Shown here piece after piece: positions 52,101-62,066 of a DNA stretch of 64,000 nt. Made by a program: the position numbers and the translations under genes. Origin of the DNA: Serratia marcescens subsp. marcescens ATCC 13880 (GTDB lineage: Bacteria; Pseudomonadota; Gammaproteobacteria; Enterobacterales; Enterobacteriaceae); the NCBI RefSeq assembly GCF_017299535.1, contig NZ_CP071238.1, forward strand, positions 4,030,001 through 4,094,000, given 5' to 3'. The notes beneath the pieces are model-generated. The model was not told the DNA's origin and did not search any database. It was given only the letters and a program-made list of their open reading frames with translations. Every line of letters begins with the position of its first letter. Within the stretch, counting starts at the first letter, position 1.

Positions 52101-52705
52101 AGATAGCCGGAGAGATCGGCCAGCAACGCTTCCGGGCCGCTCCACTCCTGGCTGACCGCACGCGCCACGCCCAGCGGCAACGGATAGCAGTGGCGACGCC
52201 AGAAATCGGCGCAGGCCTGCCGCCGCAGCGGCAGCTCGTCCTGCACCAGCGTTTGTTCAAACAGCATGCCGGACTCGAAGGCGTTGTGCGTCAGCATTCG
52301 TTGGCAAAAGCCGTGAATGGTGTAGATCGCCGCTTCGTCCATCTGCCGCTCCGCCGCCAGCAGCTGCGAGGCGGCGTCGGTCAAATCGTCAATTTCAGCC
52401 ATCAGCGCCGAAAACAGCGGGTTGGCGCTGACACCGCGCACGCAGGCGATGCGTAATCCGTGAATATTGTCGCGGATGCGCCCGCGCAGCTCCTCGGTGG
52501 CGGCCTCGGTAAAGGTCACCACCAGGATTTCTTCGACCGTCAGCGGGCGGGGAAACGCTGCTTCACCGCCCAACCCCAGCAGCAAACGCAGGTACAGCGC
52601 GCCGATGGTAAAAGTTTTGCCGGTGCCCGCCGACGCTTCTATCAGGCGTTCGCCGAACAGCGGCAGCGACAGAGGCTCCAACCTCTGCGGGGCAATTTCC
52701 GTCAT
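49154..52705 (-). CDS. recB: Exodeoxyribonuclease V beta subunit RecB
   Basis: 3'-5' helicase and the sole nuclease of RecBCD; it also loads RecA after Chi. 1183 residues (E. coli 1180). The UvrD-type Walker A is [19 protein letters not shown] near residue 25, [16 protein letters not shown] and [16 protein letters not shown] follow, and [18 protein letters not shown] is helicase motif V. The C-terminal nuclease carries [20 protein letters not shown] with the catalytic D-D-Y-K. It is coupled to ptrA upstream and recD downstream by ATGA overlaps. Confidence 0.98.
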   Translation of the reverse strand: MTEIAPQRLEPLSLPLFGERLIEASAGTGKTFTIGALYLRLLLGLGGEAAFPRPLTVEEILVVTFTEAATEELRGRIRDNIHGLRIACVRGVSANPLFSALMAEIDDLTDAASQLLAAERQMDEAAIYTIHGFCQRMLTHNAFESGMLFEQTLVQDELPLRRQACADFWRRHCYPLPLGVARAVSQEWSGPEALLADLSGYLHGEAPALRRPPKDEETVLMRHEQIVARIDAIKAQWRAEAGDLEALIAQSGVDKRSYSSKHLPNWLNKVGEWSGQETQDYQLPKELDKFRQSVLLEKTKKGEPPRHTLFTAIDELFDEPLTLRDLIMARALSEIRTSIQQEKRQRAELGFDDLLSRLDGALQSGGGEQLAQAIRQRYPVAMIDEFQDTDPQQYRIFQKLYVGRPDCGLLLIGDPKQAIYAFRGADIFTYMRARSEVSAHYTLETNWRSSPSMVASVNHLFSQVEKPFLFGQIPFIEVNAAEKNQGLAFELHGKPQPAMQFWLQQGEGAGVSDYQQLMARLCATQIRDWLSAGQQGQARLQSGKASRPVQASDITVLVRSRNEAALVRDALSALSIPSVYLSNRDSVFDTPEAKDLLWLLQAVLAPEQERTLRSAMATGLMGLDAPTLDGLSRDERAWDALVNEFDNYRTLWLRRGVLPMLSEVMKARQLAENLLASAGGERRLTDVLHLGELLQEAAAQLDSEHALVRWLAQQIAQPNRQSDNQQLRLESDRHLVQVITIHKSKGLEFDLVWLPFVGNFRQQQQALYHDRHSFQALLDLDANEESQAWAEEERLAEDLRLLYVALTRSVYHCSIGIAPLFQGTRKKQGDTDLHRSALGYLVQGGQAGDAVYLQERLQQLAGGGIALSLVEPPDEEPWQPQASLAEALAAKSFTRRIQDFWRVTSYTGLQQHGASLMQDLLPRLDVDAAGERSEESEPALTPHTFPRGAAPGTFLHSLFETLDFTQPLDEQWLLAQLQQQGFAEHWQPILLAWMQVLLNTSLDDSGMTLAALTPQHKQAELQFYLPINRLLQAKELDALVKRYDPLSARCPALDFHQVQGMLKGFIDLVFCWQGKYYLLDYKSNWLGEDSSAYTRPAMEQAMAEHRYDLQYQLYTLALHRYLRHRLPDYDYRRHFGGVIYLFLRGVDAAHPGNGIFTCLPEFELVAGMDRLFSGEAAATEDGS

Positions 52706-55596
52706 GGCGTCGCCACTTTACGCGGCAAAATCTGCTGCAATGCCGACGCGTTCGGATAGGTGACCCAGTCCTTAGGCGCCGCGTAATCCGCCTTGTCTTG
52801 CCCGCTGCCGCTGACCTGCGACAGCACCGCCAGCCCTTGCGGCTGGATCACCGCCTGGTGGAAATAATCCGCCAGTTTGGCCGGCGTCAGCTGTTGCACC
52901 TGCGCGATCAGCTTCTGACGGGTATCAAAGGCGAAGTTGCCGCGATCGAAATCGTTGGCGAACCGGCTGGCCTCCTCGCTGAGGGTTTGCGGCCGCTGTT
53001 TCAGCTCATTGATCAGTGCCTGTTTGTACTGTTCAAAGTCCGCCTCGCTCATGTCACGCAGGCGTTTCTCGGTTTTCGGGTAGAAATCCTGATAGCGCTG
53101 GTACAGGTAGGCCGGCTGTTTGCTGTTGCTCTGCAACAGGAAGCCCACGCCCCACTGGCGCCCTACCGACATCGGGAAGGCGAAGACCGCGTACCCCAAT
53201 TGCTCCTGCGTGCGCAGCTGGCTGTAAAACCACGGCTGAATAATCTGCCCCAGCAGCGAACTGTAGGCCATGCCGGTCACTTCGTCGTAGCCGGTCGGCA
53301 CATAAACCGCCGCCAGCGCCGAGTCAGTACTGCTGCCCACCTGTTGCAGGTTGGCCAGATGGTTCTTGTCCACCACCACGTCTTCGCCGTGCCACCATTC
53401 GCTACCGGTACAGCCCAGACGATGTTTTAACGTCGACGCCAACGTGTCGACCTGCTGCTTGCTCATGTTGCCCACTACCAGCAGCTCCGGCGTGGCCTCG
53501 GCCAGCAGGCTGTCGCGATAGGCCAGCACGTCTTTCAGCGTTAACGTCTTCAGCACCTCGCGGCGCTCGCTGCGTTCGGAATACGGCACGCGGGAAACCA
53601 TCTGCACCGGCTGAATGGCCAGCTCAAACGCCTTGCCCTTCTCGGCGGCGTCCAACTGCTCCAGATACCAGGATTTGGCTTGCGCCAACTGATCTTCCGT
53701 CGGCGTGAAGCTGGAATAACCCTCGATCAGCGCCGTCAGCAACTGCGGCAAACGCTGGGTGAAGCCGTTGGCGTTAAACATCAGACCGTTGTTCGGCGAG
53801 GTCGAGAAGCTCAACCCGCCGACCGACGCCTGATAGCTCAACTGATCCAGCGCGAGGCCGGCCAGATAATCCGTCAGCGAGAACAGCACCTGATTGCGCG
53901 CGGAATCCATGGTTTTGGCGTTGCGGAAAGCGACGGTGACGTCGGCCTTCGGTTCGTCGGCGAAGTAACGACTCGGCATGTACAGCACGCGCAGGCCGGG
54001 TTTATCCACCACCTTTTCCGGTTTTTTGAACTCGTGCGATGGCTTGGTCAGGGTAAAGTCATCCGGGATGTACGGGTTGAGCGCCGGCAGCGACAGGGAA
54101 ATGCCGCTCTCCAACTGCTGCCACTGCGTAAAGCGCTGCGGCGTGATTTTGTCGACCTGGTAAGGCGCGTTGACGAAATAGGCCGTCTTGTTGTGCGGTT
54201 CATCCGGGCTGACGAACCAGATGCGCGCGTTTTGCGGCGTCATGGCGTCCAGGCGTTCGGCGATCGCCTTAGGATCATAACGGTCGGCCAGATAAGGCGC
54301 GTCCAGCGCATGCTCAACCGGAACGCGCAGCATGGTGTCCACCAGCCATTCGATATAGTCCATGTCGCGCGTGATCGACGGATAACGGAAGTCCAGGTTC
54401 AGAACATGCGAGATTTCATCGAAGTAGCTCTGCTTGATGCCTTCGCTGCGCAGCATTTTCAGGTAGTTGAAAATAGCGGCGACGACTTGGTCGCGCTGGG
54501 CCAGGCCTTTGTCGGTCAGCGAGACGCTGATAGCGAAGACGCCGCCGTTGCGATCCACCATCGGATCGGCGCCGGCATTGATGGCGTCCGCCAGCCCCTG
54601 CTTCTGCAACCAGTCAGACAAGGTATTTTTGCTGCGGTTGCCGATCAGGTAGCTGATGTAGGTATCGGTTTTGCTGCGAAACGCGGCGCTGTTGTTATCG
54701 ATGCGGAACTCGACCTTCAGCTGCTTGCGCGGCTGCGCCGGCACATAGTGAATGATGATGCCCTGCTGTTCCGGCGTCACGGCCGGCACGGTGATCGGCG
54801 GCACGCTGGCGTCATGATTCGGCACGCGGCCAAAGGTTTTCGCCGCAATGTCAGCCAGCTGCGGCAGCGGCTGATTGCCGTACAAAACGCCCATCATCAG
54901 ATTGGCGGAATAGTAGCGCTTATAGAAGCCGGTCAGTTCATCGTGCAACTTGCTGTCCGGCTTGTCTTTCAACGTATCGAGATTGCCGCCGGAGAAGCGC
55001 GCGCTCGGGTGCGCCGGGTTAAGGGTTTCCGCGCCGACCTGCGCCATGCGCATGCCGTCGCGCGAACGCGCCATCGTCAACTCGGCGTTCACCGCATTGC
55101 GCTCGCGATCGGCATTGCCCGGATCCAGCAGCGGCTCGGCAATAGCGTCGGCCATGCGGTCGACCGCCGGCTCCAGCGCATCATTTTCCACTTCCAGATA
55201 GAAGGCGGTGCGATAAGAGGCCGTGCTGGCGTTGTGGCTGCCGCCGTGCTTTTTCAGGAATTCGGACAGGTTTTCCGGCTCTGGATAGCGTTTGGAGCCC
55301 ATCAGCACCATATGTTCCAGATAGTGCGCCAATCCCAGTTGGCTGTTCGGATCTTCGAGCGATCCAACCGGCAATGCCAGCGCCGCCAGCGATTTCGGCG
55401 CCTGGGCATCAGACACCAGCAACACCGTCATGCCGTTAGCCAACTTGATCGCTTCATACTGACGCGGATCGTGTTCGCTCTTGTTGATCTTCTCCGTCAG
55501 CGGTTGCCATCCTTGCGCGGCCCAACTCAACGGTGCCCAACACATAGCCAATAGTACCAGCCCGGTGATACGGACCAACTGTCTGCGCATATCCAA
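52702..55596 (-). CDS. ptrA: Protease III (pitrilysin)
   Basis: Periplasmic M16 zinc protease that degrades small peptides. 964 residues (E. coli 962). A signal peptide is cleaved around WAA, residues 25-27. The inverted zinc motif is His91-Tyr-Leu-Glu94-His95 in LGLAHYLEHMVLMGSKRYPEP, with a distal Glu in NAVNAELTMARSRD. The following three homologous domains form the closing chamber. It lies between recC and recB with no known role in recombination; its stop overlaps the recB start (ATGA). Start could also be the Met at residue 3. Confidence 0.97.
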   Translation of the reverse strand: MDMRRQLVRITGLVLLAMCWAPLSWAAQGWQPLTEKINKSEHDPRQYEAIKLANGMTVLLVSDAQAPKSLAALALPVGSLEDPNSQLGLAHYLEHMVLMGSKRYPEPENLSEFLKKHGGSHNASTASYRTAFYLEVENDALEPAVDRMADAIAEPLLDPGNADRERNAVNAELTMARSRDGMRMAQVGAETLNPAHPSARFSGGNLDTLKDKPDSKLHDELTGFYKRYYSANLMMGVLYGNQPLPQLADIAAKTFGRVPNHDASVPPITVPAVTPEQQGIIIHYVPAQPRKQLKVEFRIDNNSAAFRSKTDTYISYLIGNRSKNTLSDWLQKQGLADAINAGADPMVDRNGGVFAISVSLTDKGLAQRDQVVAAIFNYLKMLRSEGIKQSYFDEISHVLNLDFRYPSITRDMDYIEWLVDTMLRVPVEHALDAPYLADRYDPKAIAERLDAMTPQNARIWFVSPDEPHNKTAYFVNAPYQVDKITPQRFTQWQQLESGISLSLPALNPYIPDDFTLTKPSHEFKKPEKVVDKPGLRVLYMPSRYFADEPKADVTVAFRNAKTMDSARNQVLFSLTDYLAGLALDQLSYQASVGGLSFSTSPNNGLMFNANGFTQRLPQLLTALIEGYSSFTPTEDQLAQAKSWYLEQLDAAEKGKAFELAIQPVQMVSRVPYSERSERREVLKTLTLKDVLAYRDSLLAEATPELLVVGNMSKQQVDTLASTLKHRLGCTGSEWWHGEDVVVDKNHLANLQQVGSSTDSALAAVYVPTGYDEVTGMAYSSLLGQIIQPWFYSQLRTQEQLGYAVFAFPMSVGRQWGVGFLLQSNSKQPAYLYQRYQDFYPKTEKRLRDMSEADFEQYKQALINELKQRPQTLSEEASRFANDFDRGNFAFDTRQKLIAQVQQLTPAKLADYFHQAVIQPQGLAVLSQVSGSGQDKADYAAPKDWVTYPNASALQQILPRKVATP

Positions 55597-55822
55597 AATA
55601 AACCCCTATTCTGACGTCGCTACGCCCACTCCCTGACGTTGGCGACGTGCATCAAAACCACATAACCAAATCTGTACTCGCCGGGATCTTCGCCAATGTG
55701 GCGGCCCGAAACACGGCGGGTATATGCCTGTACGTTATGTAAGACCGGGAATCACCCCAATGGTTGAATATAACCTTCGTTATTTTTACCACCTCCCGCC
55801 GTACAGCACCACCGGCGGATTG

Positions 55823-58800
55823 TTACCCCAGGTTATGCCGCGCCACCGGCAGCAGATAACGCTCTGTTTCGGCCAGTATTTGCGCTAAGTATTCATTATC
55901 CAATTGGCGGAACACGCGCTGCACGTAGGGATCTTCCCCTTCTCCGGGAATGCGCTGATCGCCCTGCCAAGCCTGCAGCAATTTGGCGCGTGCCTTAATT
56001 TGCGCTTCTTCCTCCCAGTCTATTTGCTGCGTTTCCGGCTGATAGCACTGACTCAGCCACGCCCAGCCGCTCTTGTTCAGCAACAGCAGCGGCTGACACA
56101 AACCGCGCTGATAGCCCGCCAGCAGTTCCGCCAGCTGCGCCTGCGCCTCTTCAGGCGCCAGCGCGGCAAAGCGCCAGGCGGAGTTCTTGCGACCGTAGAT
56201 GCGGCTCTCGCCGGTGCCGCCGGCGCAGCAGTACACTAGGTGCTCCAGCCACAGCAATATGCCGTCCACCGCCGACAACGTGGCGGGCCGCCAGCGCAAC
56301 AGGCCGTCATCCTGCACCTGATGCAGCCAGCCGCTGAGACGTACGCCGGCGATATCGATATCCAGCTCCAGGCTATGGCTCTCTGCGCGTTCCGCACGCA
56401 CCTGCTCGGCCAGTTCGCTCATCTCTTCCTGCTGCTTTTGCCAATAGATCTCGCCGAAGGCGCCATAGGGCAAGCCGCCGGCGGCACGCACCCGTTGGAA
56501 CAACCGTTCGGGATCGTCGCCGTCGATCAGGGTATTCAGCAGTTGGCTGTTGAACTGGTAGCGGCTGAGGTTATCCAGCGTGAAGGGCTCTTCGTCCGGC
56601 AACTCAGTCTCTTCCAGGATAAAACTGACGCCCAGCCGCAGCTGGAAGAAGGCGCGGATAGGATGGCGGTAAAACCGCAGCAGCTCATCCAACGATATTT
56701 GCTGCAGCGCTTCGGCGGGCAGCGGTTGGTTGAAGGCCGGGTGCGCCGCACCGCGACCATCGGCGGCGGGCAGCCACTCGGCGGCATAACTTTGCTCCTC
56801 CGAGCCCGGCAAGAAATTCTCGGCGGCGAACGGCATGCGCGCGTGCCACTTAAGCAAATGCTCACCAACCCGCCGAGCACTGTCGTCTGCGCTGAGTTCT
56901 TCATCTCCCGGCAGGCAATAGCTTTGTTCCAGGTACTCCAACAGCTCGGTGACCAGCACCGAAGGGTAGCGCGGGCTGTTGTCCTGAATGGAACGGCCGA
57001 TGAAACTGATATACAACCGCTGTTGCGCGGACAAAATCGCTTCCAGGAACAGATAGCGGTCGTCATCGCGCCGGCTGCGGTCGCCGCGTTTGACCTGCTG
57101 CGCCATCAGATCGAAACCCAGCGGCGGCAGCGTGCGCGGATACACGCCGTCGTTCATGCCCAGCAGGCACACCACCTTGAACGGAATGGAGCGCATCGGC
57201 ATCAGCGTGCAGAAGTTGATTTGCCCGGCAAGGAAGCGCTGGCTGATGCGCTCCTGATCGAGGCGCGCCGCCAGATCGTCGCGCAGAATGGTCAACGGCA
57301 CCTCATCGGGATAGCGCGCCGCCAGGCCAAAATTGATGGCCTGCTGCCACTGCTGCTCGATCAATGCCAGCACCACTTCGGTGTCGCTCTCCGCTTCGAA
57401 GAAGGCATCCAGCAGTTGCCGGCACAGCGGTAGCCACGCCTCGAGCGGGCGCGCTTCGCTCAAAATTTGCCGCCAGTGGCTGAGCTGCGCCAGCAGGTCT
57501 GCCAACTGCCCCGCCAGTTCGGCGACCAACCCGCTCGATTCGTCGTAAGGTAAAATGCCCTGCCAATCGCCGGCATTGCTGTCCATCGCGTAGCCGAGCA
57601 GCATGCGCGTAATACCGAAGCGCCAGGTATGCTGACCGGTGGCGGGCAGATCCAGTTCGCGCACGTTATCGTCGTCCAGGCCCCAGCGCACGCCGGATTC
57701 ACCGACCCAGTGGCGCAACAGACGCAGCCCCTCTTCGCCAATGGCGAAACGGGCGGCCAGGGCCGGCACCTCCAGCAGCGCCAGCACCTGTTCCGAGGTA
57801 AAGCGGCTTTGCGGCAGATCGAGCAGTGAAATGAACGCCTGCAGCGCCGGATGCGCCTGCCGCGCTTTGCGGTCAGAAATGGCGAACGGCAGGTAGCGCT
57901 CGGCGGGGGCATTGCCGAACACCGCCTGAATATAAGGCGTGTAGCTGTCGATATCCGCCACCATTACGATGATATCGCGCGGCGTCAACGCGGGATCCTG
58001 CGCCAGCATGGTCAGCAGTTGATCGTGCAGCACCTCCACTTCCCGCTGCGGGCTGTGGCAGGCGTGCAGGCTGAGGGAGCGGTCGTTCTCATCAAGCGGG
58101 CGTTTGCTGAAGCTGCTTTCCAGCGTTTCCGCGGTAATACCGATCACCGCATGATCCTCCAACTCCAGCATGTCGCGCTGAACGGCGTGCAGCATGGTAT
58201 CCGCCGGGATATCGACAAAGGCGTCGACCTCTTGCGCCCCTTCCATCTGCGACAGCAAATAGAGGTGATCGCGCCCCAGCTTGCCCCAAGAGGCCAGCAG
58301 CGGGTTGCTGAGTTGCTGCTGCCCTTCGGCGTCAAACAGGCGCGCCGCGTCGGCCGGCTCGCGAAACAGCCCTTGCTCGCGAGCCTGGTGGTAATGACGA
58401 CGCTTGCGGCTCTGCAAGCGGGCCAGGAAAGCGTAATCCTGAATGTCGCCCCAATAGTAGCGACAGGGGTTGGTGAACATCAGGTGGATGTCGATATGCC
58501 GCCCCAGCGCCTGCAACGCTTCCAGATAGACCGGCGGCAACGCCGAGATGCCGCAGATAAACACCCGCGGCGGCAAACCGGGCGGGCACGTTGTTGCCTG
58601 CTCGAGCGCGTGGATAAAGCGGCTGTACAGATTGGCGCGGTGCCATTCCGGCTGCCCCAATTCGCGCGTGTACTCCACCAGCCGCGCCCAGAGCGGCGCC
58701 TGCCACTGCTGAGCTTCGGGCAGACCGTCGATGCGCTCGCCGCGCTGCCAGCTCTCCAGCCACTGCGGGCGATAAACCAAATACTGGTCGAACAGGTCGG

Positions 58801-59194
58801 CAACCCGGCCGGCCAATTGGTGGATTTTGCGCTTGTCGCCGTCATCGGTGAGATAGTGCTGCAGTGGCGCAAACGCAGGCTGAGTCAGCATCTCCGGCAA
58901 CAACCACATCAGCTTCCATGTCATGGCATCCTTGCTGAAGGCGCTCTCTTTCGGAATATCCGGCAACACCCGGGTGAACATGTCCCAAATGAAGGTCGCC
59001 GGCAGCGGAAACGCGACATTGGCTGCGATACCAAACTGTTCCGCCAGCTGCATCTGCAGCCATTGCGCCATGCCGGGGCTTTGCACCAGCACCACCTCCT
59101 GTTGAAAAGGATCGGTCAACGGATCTCTGGCTATCAGCGCGCTGGTCAGCGTTTTCAACAAATCCAGCTGATTGGAATGATAAACAGTGAACAT
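55823..59194 (-). CDS. recC: Exodeoxyribonuclease V gamma subunit RecC
   Basis: Chi-recognising subunit of RecBCD, with a dead helicase-like fold and a dead nuclease-like C-terminal domain. 1123 residues (E. coli 1122). It begins MFTVYHSNQLDLLKTLTSALI and has VQSPGMAQWLQMQLAEQFGI and MNDGVYPRTLPPLGFDLM as conserved landmarks. It is 31 bp downstream of ppdC and 226 bp upstream of ptrA; that 226-bp gap (55597-55822) holds no gene and only a weak GC-rich stem. Confidence 0.97.
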   Translation of the reverse strand: MFTVYHSNQLDLLKTLTSALIARDPLTDPFQQEVVLVQSPGMAQWLQMQLAEQFGIAANVAFPLPATFIWDMFTRVLPDIPKESAFSKDAMTWKLMWLLPEMLTQPAFAPLQHYLTDDGDKRKIHQLAGRVADLFDQYLVYRPQWLESWQRGERIDGLPEAQQWQAPLWARLVEYTRELGQPEWHRANLYSRFIHALEQATTCPPGLPPRVFICGISALPPVYLEALQALGRHIDIHLMFTNPCRYYWGDIQDYAFLARLQSRKRRHYHQAREQGLFREPADAARLFDAEGQQQLSNPLLASWGKLGRDHLYLLSQMEGAQEVDAFVDIPADTMLHAVQRDMLELEDHAVIGITAETLESSFSKRPLDENDRSLSLHACHSPQREVEVLHDQLLTMLAQDPALTPRDIIVMVADIDSYTPYIQAVFGNAPAERYLPFAISDRKARQAHPALQAFISLLDLPQSRFTSEQVLALLEVPALAARFAIGEEGLRLLRHWVGESGVRWGLDDDNVRELDLPATGQHTWRFGITRMLLGYAMDSNAGDWQGILPYDESSGLVAELAGQLADLLAQLSHWRQILSEARPLEAWLPLCRQLLDAFFEAESDTEVVLALIEQQWQQAINFGLAARYPDEVPLTILRDDLAARLDQERISQRFLAGQINFCTLMPMRSIPFKVVCLLGMNDGVYPRTLPPLGFDLMAQQVKRGDRSRRDDDRYLFLEAILSAQQRLYISFIGRSIQDNSPRYPSVLVTELLEYLEQSYCLPGDEELSADDSARRVGEHLLKWHARMPFAAENFLPGSEEQSYAAEWLPAADGRGAAHPAFNQPLPAEALQQISLDELLRFYRHPIRAFFQLRLGVSFILEETELPDEEPFTLDNLSRYQFNSQLLNTLIDGDDPERLFQRVRAAGGLPYGAFGEIYWQKQQEEMSELAEQVRAERAESHSLELDIDIAGVRLSGWLHQVQDDGLLRWRPATLSAVDGILLWLEHLVYCCAGGTGESRIYGRKNSAWRFAALAPEEAQAQLAELLAGYQRGLCQPLLLLNKSGWAWLSQCYQPETQQIDWEEEAQIKARAKLLQAWQGDQRIPGEGEDPYVQRVFRQLDNEYLAQILAETERYLLPVARHNLG

Positions 59195-59225
59195 GAAGAC
59201 TCCTTTAAAACAAAAGACATACGGC

Positions 59226-59582
59226 TCAAAAACGGGCGCAATACCAGCGGCTCAGCGTTGCCCACTGCCGCTGCGGCGTTTGGATCCTGACCGTCAATCG
59301 GCGACAATCGCTCCCCGCATCGTCAAGTGCCGTCTCGCGCCGCCACCCTTCCGGCAGCGGTTCAGCCTCGAGCCGGCCGATGACGGCGAACGCCTCCAAC
59401 TGCTGGTGCGCCAGCCCCCAGGCTTGCCGGTAGTGCCACTGGCGCTGGAACGACTGCAACAGCACCTGATGATACTGTAACAAGCCAAGCAGCGACACCG
59501 AGAACAGCAAGGCCGCCACCAACACTTCCGGCAGACTGAAGCCGTTGCGGGATATCCACGCTGCCCGAGCGTTAGCCGTCAC
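59226..59582 (-). CDS. ppdC: Prepilin peptidase-dependent pseudopilin PpdC
   Basis: Type II secretion/type IV pilus-like minor pseudopilin. I chose a GTG at 59582 (118 residues) because an 11-bp overlap with ygdB fits coupled translation; E. coli PpdC has 107. The class III leader ends before the pilin motif GFSLPEVLVAALLFSVSLLGLLQY, with Glu at mature position 5 and a hydrophobic helix following. Two Cys in the C-terminal part (DCRRL and WYCARF) could form a disulfide. It is the last of four pseudopilin-like genes ahead of recC. The start is uncertain. Confidence 0.85.
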   Translation of the reverse strand: MTANARAAWISRNGFSLPEVLVAALLFSVSLLGLLQYHQVLLQSFQRQWHYRQAWGLAHQQLEAFAVIGRLEAEPLPEGWRRETALDDAGSDCRRLTVRIQTPQRQWATLSRWYCARF

Positions 59583-60018
59583 AGTCGGCCAACCTTTTCT
59601 CGGGACAAAAATCCAGCCGACCGCCCGGCTGTGCTTGCAACTTGCCAGCAGCCTCAGCGCCGTTAAAGGTGCCCCATTGATACAGCCATACCGGTTCACC
59701 GCCGCTCATCTCACCAAGGCCGCGTACCGTCACCACCCCCGCTCTGGCTGACAGCCGAGCGCAAGCCGTCAGTTCCACGCGCTGCCTGCATAGCCAGGCC
59801 GCTGCACTCAGTTCGGCGCGCGGCCAACGCTGGCTCATGCCCCAACTCAGCGCCGAAGCGGCCTGATTGTAAGCCTGAAGGTAACGCTGCTGATCGGCGG
59901 CCAGTAACAGCGCGTTATCCAATTGCCGCTGTTGCGCATTGAGCAACATCAGCCCCAGCGCCAGCAGCAACATCACCGCCGCCAGGGTGCTGCCGCCTCG
60001 TTGGGAGTACCGCTTCAT
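59572..60018 (-). CDS. ygdB: YgdB family pseudopilin-like protein
   Basis: Small secreted or membrane protein of unknown function in the ppd cluster, 148 residues (E. coli 135). The N-terminus (MKRYSQRGGSTLAAVMLLLALGLMLL) resembles a prepilin leader and helix, but it lacks a clear Glu at mature position 5, like minor pseudopilins of the PilX/GspK type. Four Cys lie in the C-terminal half (WLCRQR, TACARL, DFCPEKRLADCDG). Its ATG overlaps the ppdB stop, and its end overlaps ppdC. Confidence 0.88.
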   Translation of the reverse strand: MKRYSQRGGSTLAAVMLLLALGLMLLNAQQRQLDNALLLAADQQRYLQAYNQAASALSWGMSQRWPRAELSAAAWLCRQRVELTACARLSARAGVVTVRGLGEMSGGEPVWLYQWGTFNGAEAAGKLQAQPGGRLDFCPEKRLADCDG

Positions 60019-60593
60019 GGCAGCGCCGCCATTTCGACGCTCCCGCTCAGACTGCGCCTGATACGCGTATCGCTGGCGGAGCGCCCCGTCAGCGTCAGGC
60101 GAGCCAATGCCGCGCCGTGATCGCCCCGCTCTATCGCCACATGAAACCGCTCAATGCGCACTTCGTCATGATCGAGTAGCCGCTCCCAGCCACCGCCCTC
60201 GCATTGGCTCACGCCGCGCTGCCCTTCCAAGCCGCCATTACGTAGCCGATAACCGAAATAGCCTGCATCCTCACCCGAAGTGAGCCATTGCCCGCTGCGA
60301 GCAATGTCGTAGGCAACGATAACGCAGCTGCCAGCCGTTTCTCCCGATGCCTGGCCTATCAGCAGCGGCCGGCCAGCGCACTGCCCGGCGCAAAACCCGG
60401 CGCGGCGCAGATCTTTCTCAATGCCGAACGCCAACTGTCGCAGCGTTGACTCCAGCCGAAAGTGCTGACCGACGGCAACGTTCTGCTGGCGTAACAGCGG
60501 GTAAGTTTTCGCCGCGCCGAGCGCGATCATGCTGCCGAACACCAGCGCCAACATCACCTCCGGCAAGGTAAAACCGCGTTCGACAGTCAGCAT
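60015..60593 (-). CDS. ppdB: Prepilin peptidase-dependent pseudopilin PpdB
   Basis: Minor pseudopilin, 192 residues (E. coli 187). I chose the ATG at 60593: the short leader MLTVERG precedes the processing site and FTLPEVMLALVFGSMIALGA, with Glu at mature position 5. A much longer open frame upstream antedates the leader and lacks support. Cys pairs GFCAGQCAG and SQCEGGGW resemble those of E. coli PpdB. Its start overlaps the ppdA end by 7 bp. In E. coli the ppd genes are not normally assembled into visible pili. Confidence 0.92.
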   Translation of the reverse strand: MLTVERGFTLPEVMLALVFGSMIALGAAKTYPLLRQQNVAVGQHFRLESTLRQLAFGIEKDLRRAGFCAGQCAGRPLLIGQASGETAGSCVIVAYDIARSGQWLTSGEDAGYFGYRLRNGGLEGQRGVSQCEGGGWERLLDHDEVRIERFHVAIERGDHGAALARLTLTGRSASDTRIRRSLSGSVEMAALP

Positions 60594-61090
60594 GGCGCGA
60601 TCCCCCTTATCCGGAGCCCTTCGCTGCACAAACGCAGCCGCCCACGGGCGGACAGCACCAGCCGCAGGCTGCCTGCGTCGTTGCTGAGAAGGATGTGCCC
60701 CGCCTGCGCAGTATTGCGCAAACCATAAAACCCAATCTCTTTGCCGGAGTAGCCGCTCAGCACAACGTCGCGATAAGGCGGCAAGAAAACGGAGCCTTCG
60801 GCGGAAACGCAATCCGTCGGTGGCACACCGCCGCCCAGGCACCAGGGCGTGCCATTCTTGAACCACAGCAGCGCCGTGCGGTTACGCCAGTTGGCGTCCG
60901 CCTGTAATCGCAGCAAAAACGCCAGCAGTTGTTGGGCCGTGTGTTCCAGCCGCAGCGCTTGCTGATGATAGCGCCATTGCCCGACGCCCCAGCCGGTGAG
61001 CATGGCGGCGATCAGGATCGCCGCCATTAGCTCAATCAGCGTCATGCCCCGTTGGCGATCATCGATGTTCGAGAGAGTATTGTCGTTCAT
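60587..61090 (-). CDS. ppdA: Prepilin peptidase-dependent pseudopilin PpdA
   Basis: First gene of the pseudopilin set, 167 residues (E. coli 156). I chose the ATG at 61090. The leader MNDNTLSNIDDRQRG is cleaved before MTLIELMAAILIAAMLTGWG, with Glu5 of the mature chain. Conserved C-terminal stretches YGLRNTAQAGHILLSNDAGS and LSARGRLRLC match E. coli PpdA. The thyA terminator lies upstream, so the ppd-rec series needs its own promoter in the region 61091-61217 or read-through. Confidence 0.92.
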   Translation of the reverse strand: MNDNTLSNIDDRQRGMTLIELMAAILIAAMLTGWGVGQWRYHQQALRLEHTAQQLLAFLLRLQADANWRNRTALLWFKNGTPWCLGGGVPPTDCVSAEGSVFLPPYRDVVLSGYSGKEIGFYGLRNTAQAGHILLSNDAGSLRLVLSARGRLRLCSEGLRIRGIAPC

Positions 61091-61217
61091 GCCGCCAGTG
61101 TAAGGGCCGTAACAACGCGGTAAAGCCGCATGCGCAAGCGCTGCGGCAAGCTGCGCAATGTTTTCTCTACGATGGCGGACGGCGACAAAAAAATGCGGCG
61201 CGGTACGCAATGCGGAT

Positions 61218-61245
61218 AAAAAAAGGGGCGCAATCGCTGCGCCCC
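61218..61245 (-). terminator. Rho-independent terminator of lgt-thyA
   Basis: Eight-bp stem (GGGGCGCA and complement, 5-nt loop) followed by seven T on the minus strand, 20 bp after the thyA stop. Confidence 0.9.
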
Positions 61246-61264
61246 TGGTGTGATGCGGTTAAGG

Positions 61265-62059
61265 TCAGATCGCGACCGGCGCCTTGATGGCCGGGTGCGG
61301 ATCGTAACCTTCGATCTCGAAGTCTTCGAAACGGTAATCGAACAGTGAAGCCGGTTTGCGTTTGATCACCAGTTTCGGCAACGGACGCGGTTCACGCGTC
61401 AGCTGCAGCTGAGTCTGTTCCATGTGGTTGCTGTACAGGTGGGTATCGCCGCCGGTCCAGACGAAGTCGCCCACTTCCAGATCGCACTGCTGCGCCATCA
61501 TGTGCACCAACAGCGCGTAGCTGGCGATGTTGAACGGCAGGCCGAGGAAAACGTCGCAGGAACGCTGGTACAGCTGGCAAGAGAGCTTGCCGTCCGCCAC
61601 GTAGAACTGGAAGAACGCGTGGCACGGCGCCAACGCCATCTGATCCAGCTCGCCGACGTTCCAGGCGGAAACAATGATGCGACGCGAATCCGGATCTTGC
61701 TTCAGCTGTTGGAGCACGTTGCTCAGCTGATCGATCTGACGGCCGTCCGCTGCGCCCCAGGCGCGCCACTGTTTGCCGTACACCGGGCCGAGATCGCCGT
61801 TTTCATCGGCCCACTCGTCCCAAATGGTGACCTTGTTGTCACGCAGGTAGGCGATGTTGGTATCGCCGTTCAGGAACCATAACAGCTCATGAATGATCGA
61901 ACGCAGATGACATTTCTTGGTGGTCACCAACGGGAAACCTTCCTGCAAGTTGAAACGCATCTGGTGGCCGAAAATCGACAATGTGCCAGTGCCGGTACGG
62001 TCGGCTTTAGGGGTGCCCTCGGCGAGCACCTTATTCATCAAATCCAGATACTGTTTCAT
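61265..62059 (-). CDS. thyA: Thymidylate synthase
   Basis: Methylates dUMP to dTMP using methylenetetrahydrofolate. 264 residues, as in E. coli. Catalytic Cys146 is in the [12 protein letters not shown] motif; dUMP-binding [21 protein letters not shown] and the C-terminal AIKAPVAI are conserved. It starts 7 bp after lgt and ends at a strong terminator, so lgt-thyA is a two-gene unit as in E. coli. Confidence 0.98.
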   Translation of the reverse strand: MKQYLDLMNKVLAEGTPKADRTGTGTLSIFGHQMRFNLQEGFPLVTTKKCHLRSIIHELLWFLNGDTNIAYLRDNKVTIWDEWADENGDLGPVYGKQWRAWGAADGRQIDQLSNVLQQLKQDPDSRRIIVSAWNVGELDQMALAPCHAFFQFYVADGKLSCQLYQRSCDVFLGLPFNIASYALLVHMMAQQCDLEVGDFVWTGGDTHLYSNHMEQTQLQLTREPRPLPKLVIKRKPASLFDYRFEDFEIEGYDPHPAIKAPVAI

Positions 62060-62066
62060 TTGTTCC

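Noticed and set aside
60594..60866. N-terminal extension of ppdB by 91 codons
   Set aside because: A type IV pilin-like leader must be short and precede the GFTLPE site; the extension runs antisense-like through ppdA and has no family counterpart.
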